Source: a virus
IMG/VR virus record: IMGVR_UViG_3300032562_000188
Coordinates: 1-22,674 of that record
Reading direction: 5' to 3' (one strand)
DNA length: 22,674 bases
A program made the position numbers and the translations under genes. Under the pieces are notes generated by a model. That model worked only from the letters and a program-made list of their open reading frames with translations. It was not told the DNA's origin and did no database searches. Below, one piece after another: positions 14,156-20,055 of the stretch; positions within the stretch are counted from its first letter, which is position 1, and each line of letters begins with the position of its first letter.

Positions 14156-14736
14156 AAAAACTCGCTCGTGTCGTTGTCAAATGGGTCAAACTCGGCATTG
14201 GCGTAGAGAGTGGTGGTGCCGTCACCATTTGAGACCTCGGTTATCTGCCAGTCGTCGTGCTGGGTAGCGAAGGCGTTGCCCCTAGTGAGTCGTGTGTCAC
14301 CGGAGACCCGAGCGGTGCCGCAGACCCAAGCGTCACCGTAGACCCGAGCGTTGTCGTAGACCTGAGCGGTGCCGCAGACCCAAGCGTCACCGTAGACCCG
14401 AGCGTTGTCGTAGACCCAAGCGTCACCGTAGACCCAAGCGTCACCGTAGACCCGAGCGGTGCCGTAGACCCGAGCGTCACCGTAGACCCAAGCGTCACCG
14501 TAGACCCAAGCGTCACCGTAGACCCGAGCGGTGCCGGAGACCCGAGCGTCACCGTAGACCCGAGCGGTGCCGGAGACCCGAGCGTTGTGTCCGACGTAGG
14601 CGCTCTCATTGACGGTGGCGGTGCCGGCTACCCATCCACCTCCGTTTCGGTGTTTGTGGGCTGGAACTGGTCCGTTGCCATCGTTGAAATCGTAGGTGGT
14701 CACTCTGTCTCCTTTGTTGATCGGGGTGCGCTTCAC
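14152..14736 (-). CDS. Left-handed beta-helix (hexapeptide repeat) protein
   Basis: 194 residues from a GTG at 14736 that overlaps the upstream stop (GTGA). A second GTG at 14703, giving 183 residues, has a stronger AAAGGAG site and may be the real start. About 19 consecutive hexapeptides fill the middle, mostly V-[YSC]-[GD]-[DTN]-A-[RWQ], for example VYGDAWVYGDAR. A Val every six residues with Ala at +4 is the pattern of a left-handed parallel beta-helix. The C-terminal about 45 residues form a separate domain ending in an acidic tail. Hexapeptide enzymes are usually trimeric acyltransferases, but no transferase active site is visible. Similar repeat proteins occur in phages and prophages without a known function. 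Confidence 0.8.
   Translation of the reverse strand: MKRTPINKGDRVTTYDFNDGNGPVPAHKHRNGGGWVAGTATVNESAYVGHNARVSGTARVYGDARVSGTARVYGDAWVYGDAWVYGDARVYGTARVYGDAWVYGDAWVYDNARVYGDAWVCGTAQVYDNARVYGDAWVCGTARVSGDTRLTRGNAFATQHDDWQITEVSNGDGTTTLYANAEFDPFDNDTSEFL
14290..14631. repeat. Coding tandem repeat, 18-bp unit
   Basis: About 19 units of 18 bp, most differing at only a few positions (plus-strand unit like CCGTAGACCCAAGCGTCA), matching the hexapeptide repeat of the protein on the other strand. Near-identity at DNA level, including silent positions, points to recent expansion or ongoing slippage and recombination rather than old divergence. Confidence 0.9.
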
Positions 14737-14987
14737 CAGAGATGATCCACTTCTTCTACATAATCCCCGTCCCAATCGTCAGGCGGATCGAAATCGTCGG
14801 CGTGGCAACTGCACTCGCACTCCTGACAGTCGCAATCGTCCTTGTGGTCGCACTTGTCGCCGTTCTCGTCAATCAATACGGGCTTCTCGGCATCAGGGCA
14901 AGGACAGTCCTCGCAATAGTCCGGGCTAATCTCGCCAACGTAGATCAAGTCTGATCGGGTCATTCCATCGGGGTAGTTACTTGGCAT
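14733..14987 (-). CDS. Cys- and Asp-rich acidic protein, likely metal-binding
   Basis: 84 residues, strongly acidic. Cysteines cluster in two groups: CEDCPCP at about 25-31 and CDHKDDCDCQECECSCH at about 46-62, with several Cys in alternating positions. Many Asp/Glu surround them, ending DDWDGDYVEEVDHLW. The spacing resembles metallothionein-like or multi-metal sites more than a single zinc finger. The ATG overlaps the upstream stop by 11 bp, and the TGA overlaps a GTG start of the beta-helix gene. Function unknown; metal storage or protein mimicry of DNA are possibilities without direct support. Confidence 0.7.
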   Translation of the reverse strand: MPSNYPDGMTRSDLIYVGEISPDYCEDCPCPDAEKPVLIDENGDKCDHKDDCDCQECECSCHADDFDPPDDWDGDYVEEVDHLW

Positions 14988-15168
14988 TTTCCACCTGCCT
15001 ACAAACGGTGCAAGAACGGACGCCCGTAGCGTCAGCGTCGTATTCGTGCAAGTGCATCAATCGAAACGTGGTGTATCGGTTGTTGTTCTTTGGACAGCGA
15101 TGGCTGAGAACTGCGTTCTTCATCGCCTTCTGTGTCATAAAGCACTTCGTACATTCGTATGTCACCAT
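14977..15168 (-). CDS. Small zinc-finger protein
   Basis: 63 residues from the ATG at 15168, which has AGGAGG at nine bases' spacing; the frame is open upstream, but that part only mirrors the Rpf-like gene. It contains CTKC (about 6-9), HRC (about 24-26) and a C-terminal CTVC (about 54-57), enough for one or two zinc sites. The start overlaps the Rpf-like gene's stop by 7 bp. Function unknown; nucleic-acid or protein binding is plausible. Confidence 0.7.
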   Translation of the reverse strand: MVTYECTKCFMTQKAMKNAVLSHRCPKNNNRYTTFRLMHLHEYDADATGVRSCTVCRQVENAK

Positions 15169-15572
15169 GCGGCGCATCCTCCTTGGTCGGGGATTCCTAT
15201 TCCCAAGCTTGCGATCATTCTGTCTGCTACTGCGATCTGTGCGGCTGGCGAAGTGTCGCCGGTTCCGCCGTAGTTGGCCCAGTTTTGAGCCGTGATTCCT
15301 AGTGAATCGGGGTAAGCACTTCCTAGTACCACCCATCCTCCTGATTCACACGATGCCACCCTCGACCATTCTGCGTAATCTGCTGGAAGTGTTGTCGTTG
15401 TGGTTGGTGGGGTGGTGGTCGTAGTTGGAGGGATCGTCGTGACCACCGTTGGCGACGACCCCAGGGTACTTGGAGGGTGAGTGGTTGGGGCCGAGACTAC
15501 AATCTCAGCGCCGTACCACCACACTCCGACCATTAGCCCGATGGCTACGAGCGGGGTAAAGATGCGTTTCAT
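15162..15572 (-). CDS. Secreted or anchored Rpf-like muralytic protein (transglycosylase fold)
   Basis: 136 residues. Residues 1-28 form a signal peptide or membrane anchor (MKRIFTPLVAIGLMVGVWWYG), and 29-64 a Ser/Thr/Pro linker with runs of Thr. The C-terminal domain (about 66-136) has the layout of resuscitation-promoting-factor domains: WSRVASCESGGW with catalytic Glu76, NWANYGG (97-103), SPAAQIAVADRMI (108-120) and a final Cys (C133) that can bridge to C75. Rpf domains cut peptidoglycan glycan strands in Actinobacteria. It lies outside the lysis block, directly after WhiB (ATGA overlap). It could aid lysis, wall remodelling or waking of slow-growing hosts; these roles are inferred. Confidence 0.8.
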   Translation of the reverse strand: MKRIFTPLVAIGLMVGVWWYGAEIVVSAPTTHPPSTLGSSPTVVTTIPPTTTTTPPTTTTTLPADYAEWSRVASCESGGWVVLGSAYPDSLGITAQNWANYGGTGDTSPAAQIAVADRMIASLGIGIPDQGGCAAW

Positions 15573-15946
15573 GCTTGCTCCAATCGTCTAGCGAGCTTGG
15601 ATTCTTCTCGCTTTCGTTCGTTATGGGCGATGCGGCAGGCTTCGCAGATCGGTTCCTTCTTCCGAATGTGCGTGGCGTAGCCCGCATTGGTCCCGCAGGG
15701 TTTCCTTCCACCGTAGGGGACGCCTCGACGCCGAGCAACTTCGTTTAGTTCCTTGATGTTTCGGCCACCCCAAATGCCCTCCCGCTCGCCGTAATAGATG
15801 GCGGCTTCGGCGCAATGCCCTGCTACGGGACAGGTACGGCAAATGGACTTAGCATGTCCTTCGGACCAACCGGGTTCGCCCGTGTCAAAGAAGATGTTTT
15901 GATCTACCCCCCAACAGGCCGCACGGTCTTGCCAGTCATTCTGCAT
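15569..15946 (-). CDS. WhiB-family Fe-S transcription regulator with C-terminal zinc module
   Basis: 125 residues from the ATG at 15946; a TTG seven codons upstream is less likely. The four Fe-S cysteines are C11, C36, C39 and C45 (the latter three in CRTCPVAGHC), followed by the family turn GIWGG (57-61) and a basic region. After the normal WhiB length there is an added segment with C84, H93, C101, C104 and H108, predicting a zinc knuckle. WhiB proteins are confined to Actinobacteria and their phages; they bind sigma factor region 4 and alter promoter choice, and phage versions can block host WhiB2 or exclude other phages. Its start overlaps the upstream gene by 11 bp and its stop the Rpf-like gene (ATGA). 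Confidence 0.92.
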   Translation of the reverse strand: MQNDWQDRAACWGVDQNIFFDTGEPGWSEGHAKSICRTCPVAGHCAEAAIYYGEREGIWGGRNIKELNEVARRRGVPYGGRKPCGTNAGYATHIRKKEPICEACRIAHNERKREESKLARRLEQA

Positions 15947-16112
15947 TGTGCTTCTCAAGAAGTTCAAGGATCGTCAATGACGCTTCACGGATCGCCGTGA
16001 CCAAATCTCGAATCACCTTGTCGGCTTCCTGGTCCCAGCCACCGTTGTCCAACTTGTGCTGAATCTCACCCAAGGTCAGATGAACACCGTCCGCATACTT
16101 GTCAGCCCGCAT
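15936..16112 (-). CDS. 58-residue helical protein, function unknown
   Basis: 58 residues, mostly helical and charged (ADKVIRDLVTAIREASLTILELLEK over about 30-54). The ATG overlaps the winged-helix gene's stop by 11 bp, and its own stop overlaps WhiB's start by 11 bp. There is no Cys and no known motif. Its place between two likely DNA-linked regulators hints at a regulatory partner, without direct support. Confidence 0.65.
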   Translation of the reverse strand: MRADKYADGVHLTLGEIQHKLDNGGWDQEADKVIRDLVTAIREASLTILELLEKHNAE

Positions 16113-16650
16113 GGTTCACCATCCGGTATTCCCACAAGCCGTGCGACAGATAGCGGCGCTCAATGACGTACGAACCAAACTTCGCCTTTCGCAAGTCACG
16201 CAAGCGGGCACCCACGGATGCTTCGGGAGCATTGGTGTCGTCGGCAATCTGCTTCAACGTGCGCCACTTGCCATCCGCCATCAGGTCACGGACCGCTTCA
16301 AGTTGCTTGGTCAGGCGCTCGCCATCCCGCTTGTGGTCGTAGGTCAGGCCGTCAAACACTGCGTCGGTTCGCATCTGCAAGTTCCGCCACCAGGCGTTCT
16401 GTGCCTCGTCGTACTCAGCCAGCCAATCCTTGAAGTCCTTGATCGACTCGCTCATCACCCCAAACACTGACTCCCACGCCGCCGAACCCTTGTCTAGGGT
16501 CGCAAGCTGTTCGGCCAATGCGTAGATTACGGTAAGGAACTTGTATTCCTCGGCGGGTACTTGCAGGCGCTTGTAGTCGTTGAACTTTTGGATCAGTTCT
16601 TCAATCCGCTCAGTCTCATCAACCAATGTCATTTCTTTCATCTTGCCCAT
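16102..16650 (-). CDS. Winged helix-turn-helix protein
   Basis: 182 residues. The N-terminal about 110 residues are helical and acidic, with a Trp-rich part (WLAEYDEAQNAWW). The C-terminal part (about 118-178) reads as a winged helix: AVRDLMADGKWRTLKQIADDTN as helices 1-2, ASVGARLRDLRKAK as the recognition helix and VIERRYLSHGLWEYRM as the wing. The KxRTLxQIA pattern is common in phage replication or regulation proteins. The ATG is preceded by AAGGAGG and by a promoter/leader cassette nearly identical to that of the exonuclease gene. It starts a unit including WhiB. DNA binding is inferred. Confidence 0.75.
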   Translation of the reverse strand: MGKMKEMTLVDETERIEELIQKFNDYKRLQVPAEEYKFLTVIYALAEQLATLDKGSAAWESVFGVMSESIKDFKDWLAEYDEAQNAWWRNLQMRTDAVFDGLTYDHKRDGERLTKQLEAVRDLMADGKWRTLKQIADDTNAPEASVGARLRDLRKAKFGSYVIERRYLSHGLWEYRMVNHAG

Positions 16651-16711
16651 CTCGATCCTCCTTGTTCGATGGTGCTATCAGTTTTGCTCGTTATGTCTAA
16701 CGTGTCAAGGA
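16648..16711 (-). promoter_or_regulatory. Promoter/leader cassette of the winged-helix gene
   Basis: The minus strand carries a perfect -35 TTGACA (16708-16703) 53 bp before the ATG, then a leader ending in AAGGAGG next to the start. The last 27 bp (16648-16674) match 18485-18511 at 25 positions. TCCTTGACA is shared with the exonuclease cassette, and TGA inside TTGACA is the stop codon of the gene upstream. I cannot fix the -10. Confidence 0.6.
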
Positions 16712-16980
16712 ATAAAACCGCCGTAGTATTTTATGTCTTTCTTGGCGGCCATCTCAGCTTCGTCAAGGGTGTTTGCAAAGCCCCAGGTCAAACACGAAAA
16801 GAATCCGTGCCTTTCTTCGGGACCGTACAAACACCATCCGACAAAACCGCTTTCCTTATCAACGTAGATTTCAATGGCGTGTTCTCCGTACTCAGTCCAT
16901 TTGCACCACTCCTGATTGAACTCATCAAAGTAGTACCCACGTTTCTGAGCAAGAAGCATCAACCTATTCCTCGGCGGCAT
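16705..16980 (-). CDS. 91-residue protein, function unknown
   Basis: 91 residues from the ATG at 16980, which is six bases after the stop of the annealing-protein gene; a TTG directly after that stop is in frame too. The protein is rich in aromatic residues (YYFDEFNQEWCKWTEYG; GFVGWCLYG; CLTWGF), compatible with a small beta-sheet domain plus a C-terminal helix (DEAEMAAKKD). Its stop codon TGA forms part of the -35 of the next transcription unit. No family recognised. Confidence 0.7.
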   Translation of the reverse strand: MPPRNRLMLLAQKRGYYFDEFNQEWCKWTEYGEHAIEIYVDKESGFVGWCLYGPEERHGFFSCLTWGFANTLDEAEMAAKKDIKYYGGFIP

Positions 16981-16986
16981 CGGCAA

Positions 16987-17658
16987 TTAGAACGGTTCCT
17001 CTCCGGTAGCCCAGCCTTCTTGCACGGCACCAAAGGCTTCTTCAACCTTGGCGACGACAGGTGCTTCGGCGGCGATGGGGTTGTCTTGCAATGCCTTGCG
17101 AGCGGCGTTGAAGCCTGCGCCCAACTGCTTCTCGGACAGCGAGCCGTACTTCTTGCCCTTCTCGGCCAGGTCGTTCAAGAACTTGTTGTCCGGGTCGGCT
17201 TGTGCTCCCTGCAAAATCGTGTCCCAACGTGGGTCGCCCTCAACTTCGGTCTTAGGTGAGCCGGAACGAGCTTGCTCGGCCACTTCCTTTGCCTTGTGTG
17301 GGGCTGGCGACGACGAATGGTTGTTCACCTTCGCCATTTCCTCACGGGACGGACGGAACTCGCTGGTGGTTGCGTAGCCAGCGTTTGCCAACGCTCGACC
17401 AATGGCTGACGTTTCGCAGTTCTCCAACGGTGACGTTTCGTTTGGTCCACGGTCAGCAAAGTGTTCCTCGGCGTAGCCGGTAGCCCACGGGTGAGCGTCC
17501 TCGGCGTCCTTGTAGACAGCCGCCCACACCACAAACTGCTTGCCGGTGTCGCTGATGTGTTCCATTTTGGTTGCGATGCGACCAGTCGGGTAGTCCTGCC
17601 AGAACTTCGTGATCCGGTCCGCAACGGTTTCGTAGTTGTCCAAGTCAAACTTAGGCAT
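16987..17658 (-). CDS. Putative ssDNA-annealing recombinase (ERF/Sak-like)
   Basis: 223 residues from the ATG at 17658; the longer open frame upstream only mirrors the exonuclease gene. The N-terminal domain (1-110) reads NYETVADRITKFWQDYP, then FVVWAAVYKD and LENCETSAIGRALANAGYA (79-96). The segment with paired Ala and SAIGRALA resembles the conserved core of phage annealing proteins found beside RecB-like exonucleases. Residues about 110-150 are a Ser/Pro/Lys linker, and the C-terminus is acidic (VEEAFGAVQEGWATGEEPF), a common feature of DNA-annealing and ssDNA-binding proteins. The 8-bp overlap with the exonuclease supports a two-component recombination pair. Family assignment is tentative. 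Confidence 0.6.
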   Translation of the reverse strand: MPKFDLDNYETVADRITKFWQDYPTGRIATKMEHISDTGKQFVVWAAVYKDAEDAHPWATGYAEEHFADRGPNETSPLENCETSAIGRALANAGYATTSEFRPSREEMAKVNNHSSSPAPHKAKEVAEQARSGSPKTEVEGDPRWDTILQGAQADPDNKFLNDLAEKGKKYGSLSEKQLGAGFNAARKALQDNPIAAEAPVVAKVEEAFGAVQEGWATGEEPF

Positions 17659-18487
17659 CTTGTGTTTCCTTCTTTCTAATCGTGACCATTCCTGGTCCAT
17701 CGGTCTTGCATGTTTCGTTGTACGAGCAATATTGGCATTGCCAGTAGCGAGGGTTCTCAGGGTCCAAGCTGATCGGTGACAGGTCATCGTCGATGGCGAT
17801 GCGCTCAGGCAAGTCTCCATCGTTGATGGTGTCCATGATGTTCGTGAGCCGCATGATTTCGTTGTCGGCAATGACCGTGAACACTTCCTGTGGAATCTCA
17901 AACTCAGCGATGACACGACCAATCTCGTCGATGCCCGAACGCTCAGCAAGTCCCTTGGAGATGGCTTCGGTGCCAACGTGGACGATGCGGATGACGTAGC
18001 AATCGTTCGCCACGGCGTTTAGCGCCGACTGAATGATGGCCGATGCCCGTGGTCCTGACGGACTACTGACGCCCTTGTTGCTGACACCCACAGACTTCTT
18101 GTAAGCGGTGCCGTTCATGGTCTTGATTTCAAGAAGAACCTTGAACTCGCCATCGTCGATCACACCGTCCGCCGAACCCGAGATGAGTCCGCCAATCTGC
18201 GACGGCACTTCGAACTCAGCCGTGTAGTAGTTGCTGATGGCTTCCTGAATCTTCTCATGCAGGTCGGTGCCGAGAGTCGTGACGAGTGTGCCCGCCAAGT
18301 CCATCGGTTCCGATTCGTAGCCAAGCGCCGAGTACGCCAGCGCCCGTGAACACTTGCCCGCATCCGAATAACGGAACGGAGTGTCGAACGCTTTGGGCTT
18401 TGGCCCTCGCTCAATGTTCTGAACTTGAAGTTCCTCAAGCCATAAGTGGCCGTACCGTGGTGGTACTGGCATCTGATATTGCTCCAT
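17651..18487 (-). CDS. RecB/Cas4-like PD-(D/E)XK exonuclease with probable Fe-S cluster
   Basis: 278 residues. Nuclease motifs appear in order: LGTDLHEKI with H77, GSADGVID with D107, LLEIKT with E120 and K122, and QSALNA with Q153. Four cysteines, C46 near the N-terminus and C251, C254, C260 (WQCQYCSYNETC) near the C-terminus, match the Fe-S staple of Cas4/AddB-type nucleases. Such phage enzymes resect DNA ends to expose single strands for the annealing protein encoded next. The ATG at 18487 follows AAGGAGG and a strong -35 further upstream. Length and motif order fit the family well. Confidence 0.88.
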   Translation of the reverse strand: MEQYQMPVPPRYGHLWLEELQVQNIERGPKPKAFDTPFRYSDAGKCSRALAYSALGYESEPMDLAGTLVTTLGTDLHEKIQEAISNYYTAEFEVPSQIGGLISGSADGVIDDGEFKVLLEIKTMNGTAYKKSVGVSNKGVSSPSGPRASAIIQSALNAVANDCYVIRIVHVGTEAISKGLAERSGIDEIGRVIAEFEIPQEVFTVIADNEIMRLTNIMDTINDGDLPERIAIDDDLSPISLDPENPRYWQCQYCSYNETCKTDGPGMVTIRKKETQDA

Positions 18488-18550
18488 CTCAATCCTCCTT
18501 GTTTGATGGTGATTAGAACACTAACGGAGGGTTGTAACGGATGTCAAGGA
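18485..18550 (-). promoter_or_regulatory. Promoter/leader cassette of the exonuclease gene
   Basis: The minus strand has TTGACA (18547-18542) 55 bp before the ATG. With an 18-bp spacer, TAGTGT (18523-18518) fits the loose actinobacterial TAnnnT -10. The leader ends in AAGGAGG. The last 27 bp match the winged-helix leader at 25 positions. As there, TGA within TTGACA is the stop of the preceding small gene. Confidence 0.65.
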
Positions 18551-18681
18551 TTTTTTTGGTGCTTGTGGTTGTGTCGGTATTCAGCCAGGATTAGAGCCAG
18601 TTTGGACGGTGGGATGTGTTCGACATTTCTTTCTTGTCCCAAGTCCTGCCCGCACTTCTCGCAACGGACAAAGATAAGCAT
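18544..18681 (-). CDS. 45-residue protein with a zinc knuckle
   Basis: 45 residues from the ATG at 18681, which has AGGAA four bases before it; the open frame extends upstream, but this start fits the spacing after the phosphoesterase stop. CEKCG (about 7-11) and several His near the C-terminus (EYRHNHKHQ) could bind a metal. The stop codon lies inside the -35 of the exonuclease promoter. Function unknown. Confidence 0.65.
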   Translation of the reverse strand: MLIFVRCEKCGQDLGQERNVEHIPPSKLALILAEYRHNHKHQKNP

Positions 18682-18688
18682 TGAGTTC

Positions 18689-19534
18689 CTATTCGGTAGT
18701 AGGTGCAAATATTTTGGGAGTGTAGTCACTCAACCTTTTGCCCGCATACTTCCGACACAAGAAATCCAGGCTAACAAACATCGGGTCGTAGGAACCGTCC
18801 TCCACTTGATGTTTTACCACGATCCCACGCCAGTGTGCGTTGCCCTGTGGCCCCTTGTAATCCTCGTCGTGAAGGTAACAAGCTCCCGCAACCAATCCGT
18901 GCTGTGACTTGCCGCCGACGAATCGAAGCCCGTACATGAGCGTTTGCTGATGGCCCATCGTGAACGAGTGACCGATGTTCTTCAACCGAGTGTCAATGCT
19001 GTTGCCGCCGTAGGGCTTGCCGGTCATTGGTTGGTAGAAGTAATGGCTGTACCCAACCCCATCCAACCACAGGACTGTTCGGAACGGATGAACTTCCCAA
19101 CGGAACTTTGCGTAGTCAAGGTCGTCTGTCGAGATTGTTCCATCGAGCTTGGCGTCAAGTGAGATTGCTCGGTCGATCCGATCTTCGTGATTACCCAAAC
19201 AGATGTGCCTCTGTGGGTTCCATCGGCGTTCTTTATACTGTTTACGAATACGGTTGTAATCGGTAATCCCTGAGTTGAGTAATTCCCATCCATAGTTCGC
19301 CGCCTTTACGTCTGCTCGGTAGCGACGACCCTCCATCTCTTTTTTCCCCTGGTCATAGAGTGACAGACTTGGCAGGTCGGCGTGGTCGCCCAAGTGAATG
19401 ATCTTCACGTTCTCCTTGCCGGCGAACTGATCGACGATGTATTGCCCAATCCATTTGAGGTGGTCAAGCGGAACGCCCTGCTTTACCTGCGTGTCGGGAA
19501 TGACAACGTGGGTAGGCAGGTCAATAAGTTTCAT
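18689..19534 (-). CDS. Calcineurin-like metallophosphoesterase
   Basis: 281 residues from the ATG at 19534, which shares a base with the preceding stop (TGATG); the longer frame only mirrors the papain-fold gene. Metal-site motifs are in order: IPDTQ with D14, HLGDHAD (47-53), CLGNHED (112-118), YSHYF with H164 and MGHQQ (193-197), matching the D-x-x / GDx / GNHE / H / GHxx pattern, with the last motif changed from GHxH. Such enzymes cleave phosphomono- or diesters of nucleic acids, nucleotides or proteins; the substrate here is unknown. Phage homologues often lie among DNA-metabolism genes. Confidence 0.85.
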   Translation of the reverse strand: MKLIDLPTHVVIPDTQVKQGVPLDHLKWIGQYIVDQFAGKENVKIIHLGDHADLPSLSLYDQGKKEMEGRRYRADVKAANYGWELLNSGITDYNRIRKQYKERRWNPQRHICLGNHEDRIDRAISLDAKLDGTISTDDLDYAKFRWEVHPFRTVLWLDGVGYSHYFYQPMTGKPYGGNSIDTRLKNIGHSFTMGHQQTLMYGLRFVGGKSQHGLVAGACYLHDEDYKGPQGNAHWRGIVVKHQVEDGSYDPMFVSLDFLCRKYAGKRLSDYTPKIFAPTTE

Positions 19535-20055
19535 CAAGCGTCCTTGTACGGGGCCTTGGGTTGCGTCAGCCAAGCAAGTTCGGCTGGCGTGATTTGAAAT
19601 GGATCGGTGGGGCAGTTCCACCCCCCGTGTTCCCAACTGCGAGCGACCAGGGCCGAGCAGATCAAGGCGTCACCATGACGCCGGAAGTCGAAAGCGATCC
19701 ACTTCGGGGTCAGCAAGTTGATGACGATGGAGAAAATCGTGGCTACCGAATACTTGATGCCGTTCTGTGCAAGTGCGTAGTCGATGGCTTTGATTCTGTC
19801 CACGCCGTTTGGGATGGGGCGGATGGTCGTGTAGCCGCCAGGTGCTACGTCCTGTCGAAGGACAAGTTCGCCACGCCGACCCATCTGCATACACCACACA
19901 TCACCGTTTGAGTCAACGCCGGTGACAATGGCTGCGTGGTTCCATCGCTTGTAAGGTCGCCACGATGGTCGGAGCCATTGGCCGAAACGGATCAGGGTAG
20001 CAAACGCACCCTTGCTATGGGCGAGAACTAAATCGCCCGGCTGAACGTCACTCAT
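19534..20055 (-). CDS. YiiX/NlpC-P60-like papain-fold hydrolase
   Basis: 173 residues. QPGDLVLAHSKGAFATLIRFGQW (5-27) begins the fold. WNHAAIVTGVD carries the likely catalytic His40, and DALICSALVARSW (129-141) carries the likely catalytic Cys133. His before Cys is the circularly permuted order seen in the YiiX group of NlpC/P60 relatives. Members cut peptide or amide bonds in cell-wall peptides, or act on lipids. The central IFSIVINLL stretch is hydrophobic. It overlaps the glycosyltransferase stop (ATGA). In this block it may help wall degradation or modification; that is inferred from position. Confidence 0.75.
   Translation of the reverse strand: MSDVQPGDLVLAHSKGAFATLIRFGQWLRPSWRPYKRWNHAAIVTGVDSNGDVWCMQMGRRGELVLRQDVAPGGYTTIRPIPNGVDRIKAIDYALAQNGIKYSVATIFSIVINLLTPKWIAFDFRRHGDALICSALVARSWEHGGWNCPTDPFQITPAELAWLTQPKAPYKDA

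Larger units (their letters stand above)
13553..14735. repeat. Dispersed 24-bp direct repeat encoding MKRTPINK at two gene starts
   Basis: The 24-bp segments 13553-13576 and 14712-14735 match at 22 of 24 positions. In both places they read as the first residues of a gene: MKRTPINK of the HNH protein and the same peptide after the GTG of the beta-helix gene. The methyltransferase lies between them. This could be a scar of gene insertion, a duplicated start, or a recombination site. Confidence 0.6.

Noticed and set aside
14290-14631. CRISPR array from the regularly repeated sequence
   Set aside because: The 18-bp units are contiguous with no unique spacers and are explained by the coding hexapeptide repeat.
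14257-14745. Long plus-strand frames in the repeat region (Val-Asp-Pro-Ser and Arg-Arg-His repeats)
   Set aside because: An 18-bp repeat without stops keeps all frames open. Only the minus-strand frame gives a known fold and overlaps its neighbours at start and stop.
16987-17976. 329-codon version of the annealing protein
   Set aside because: The first 106 codons mirror the exonuclease gene in another frame. The ATG at 17658 overlaps the exonuclease stop and begins the protein-like part.
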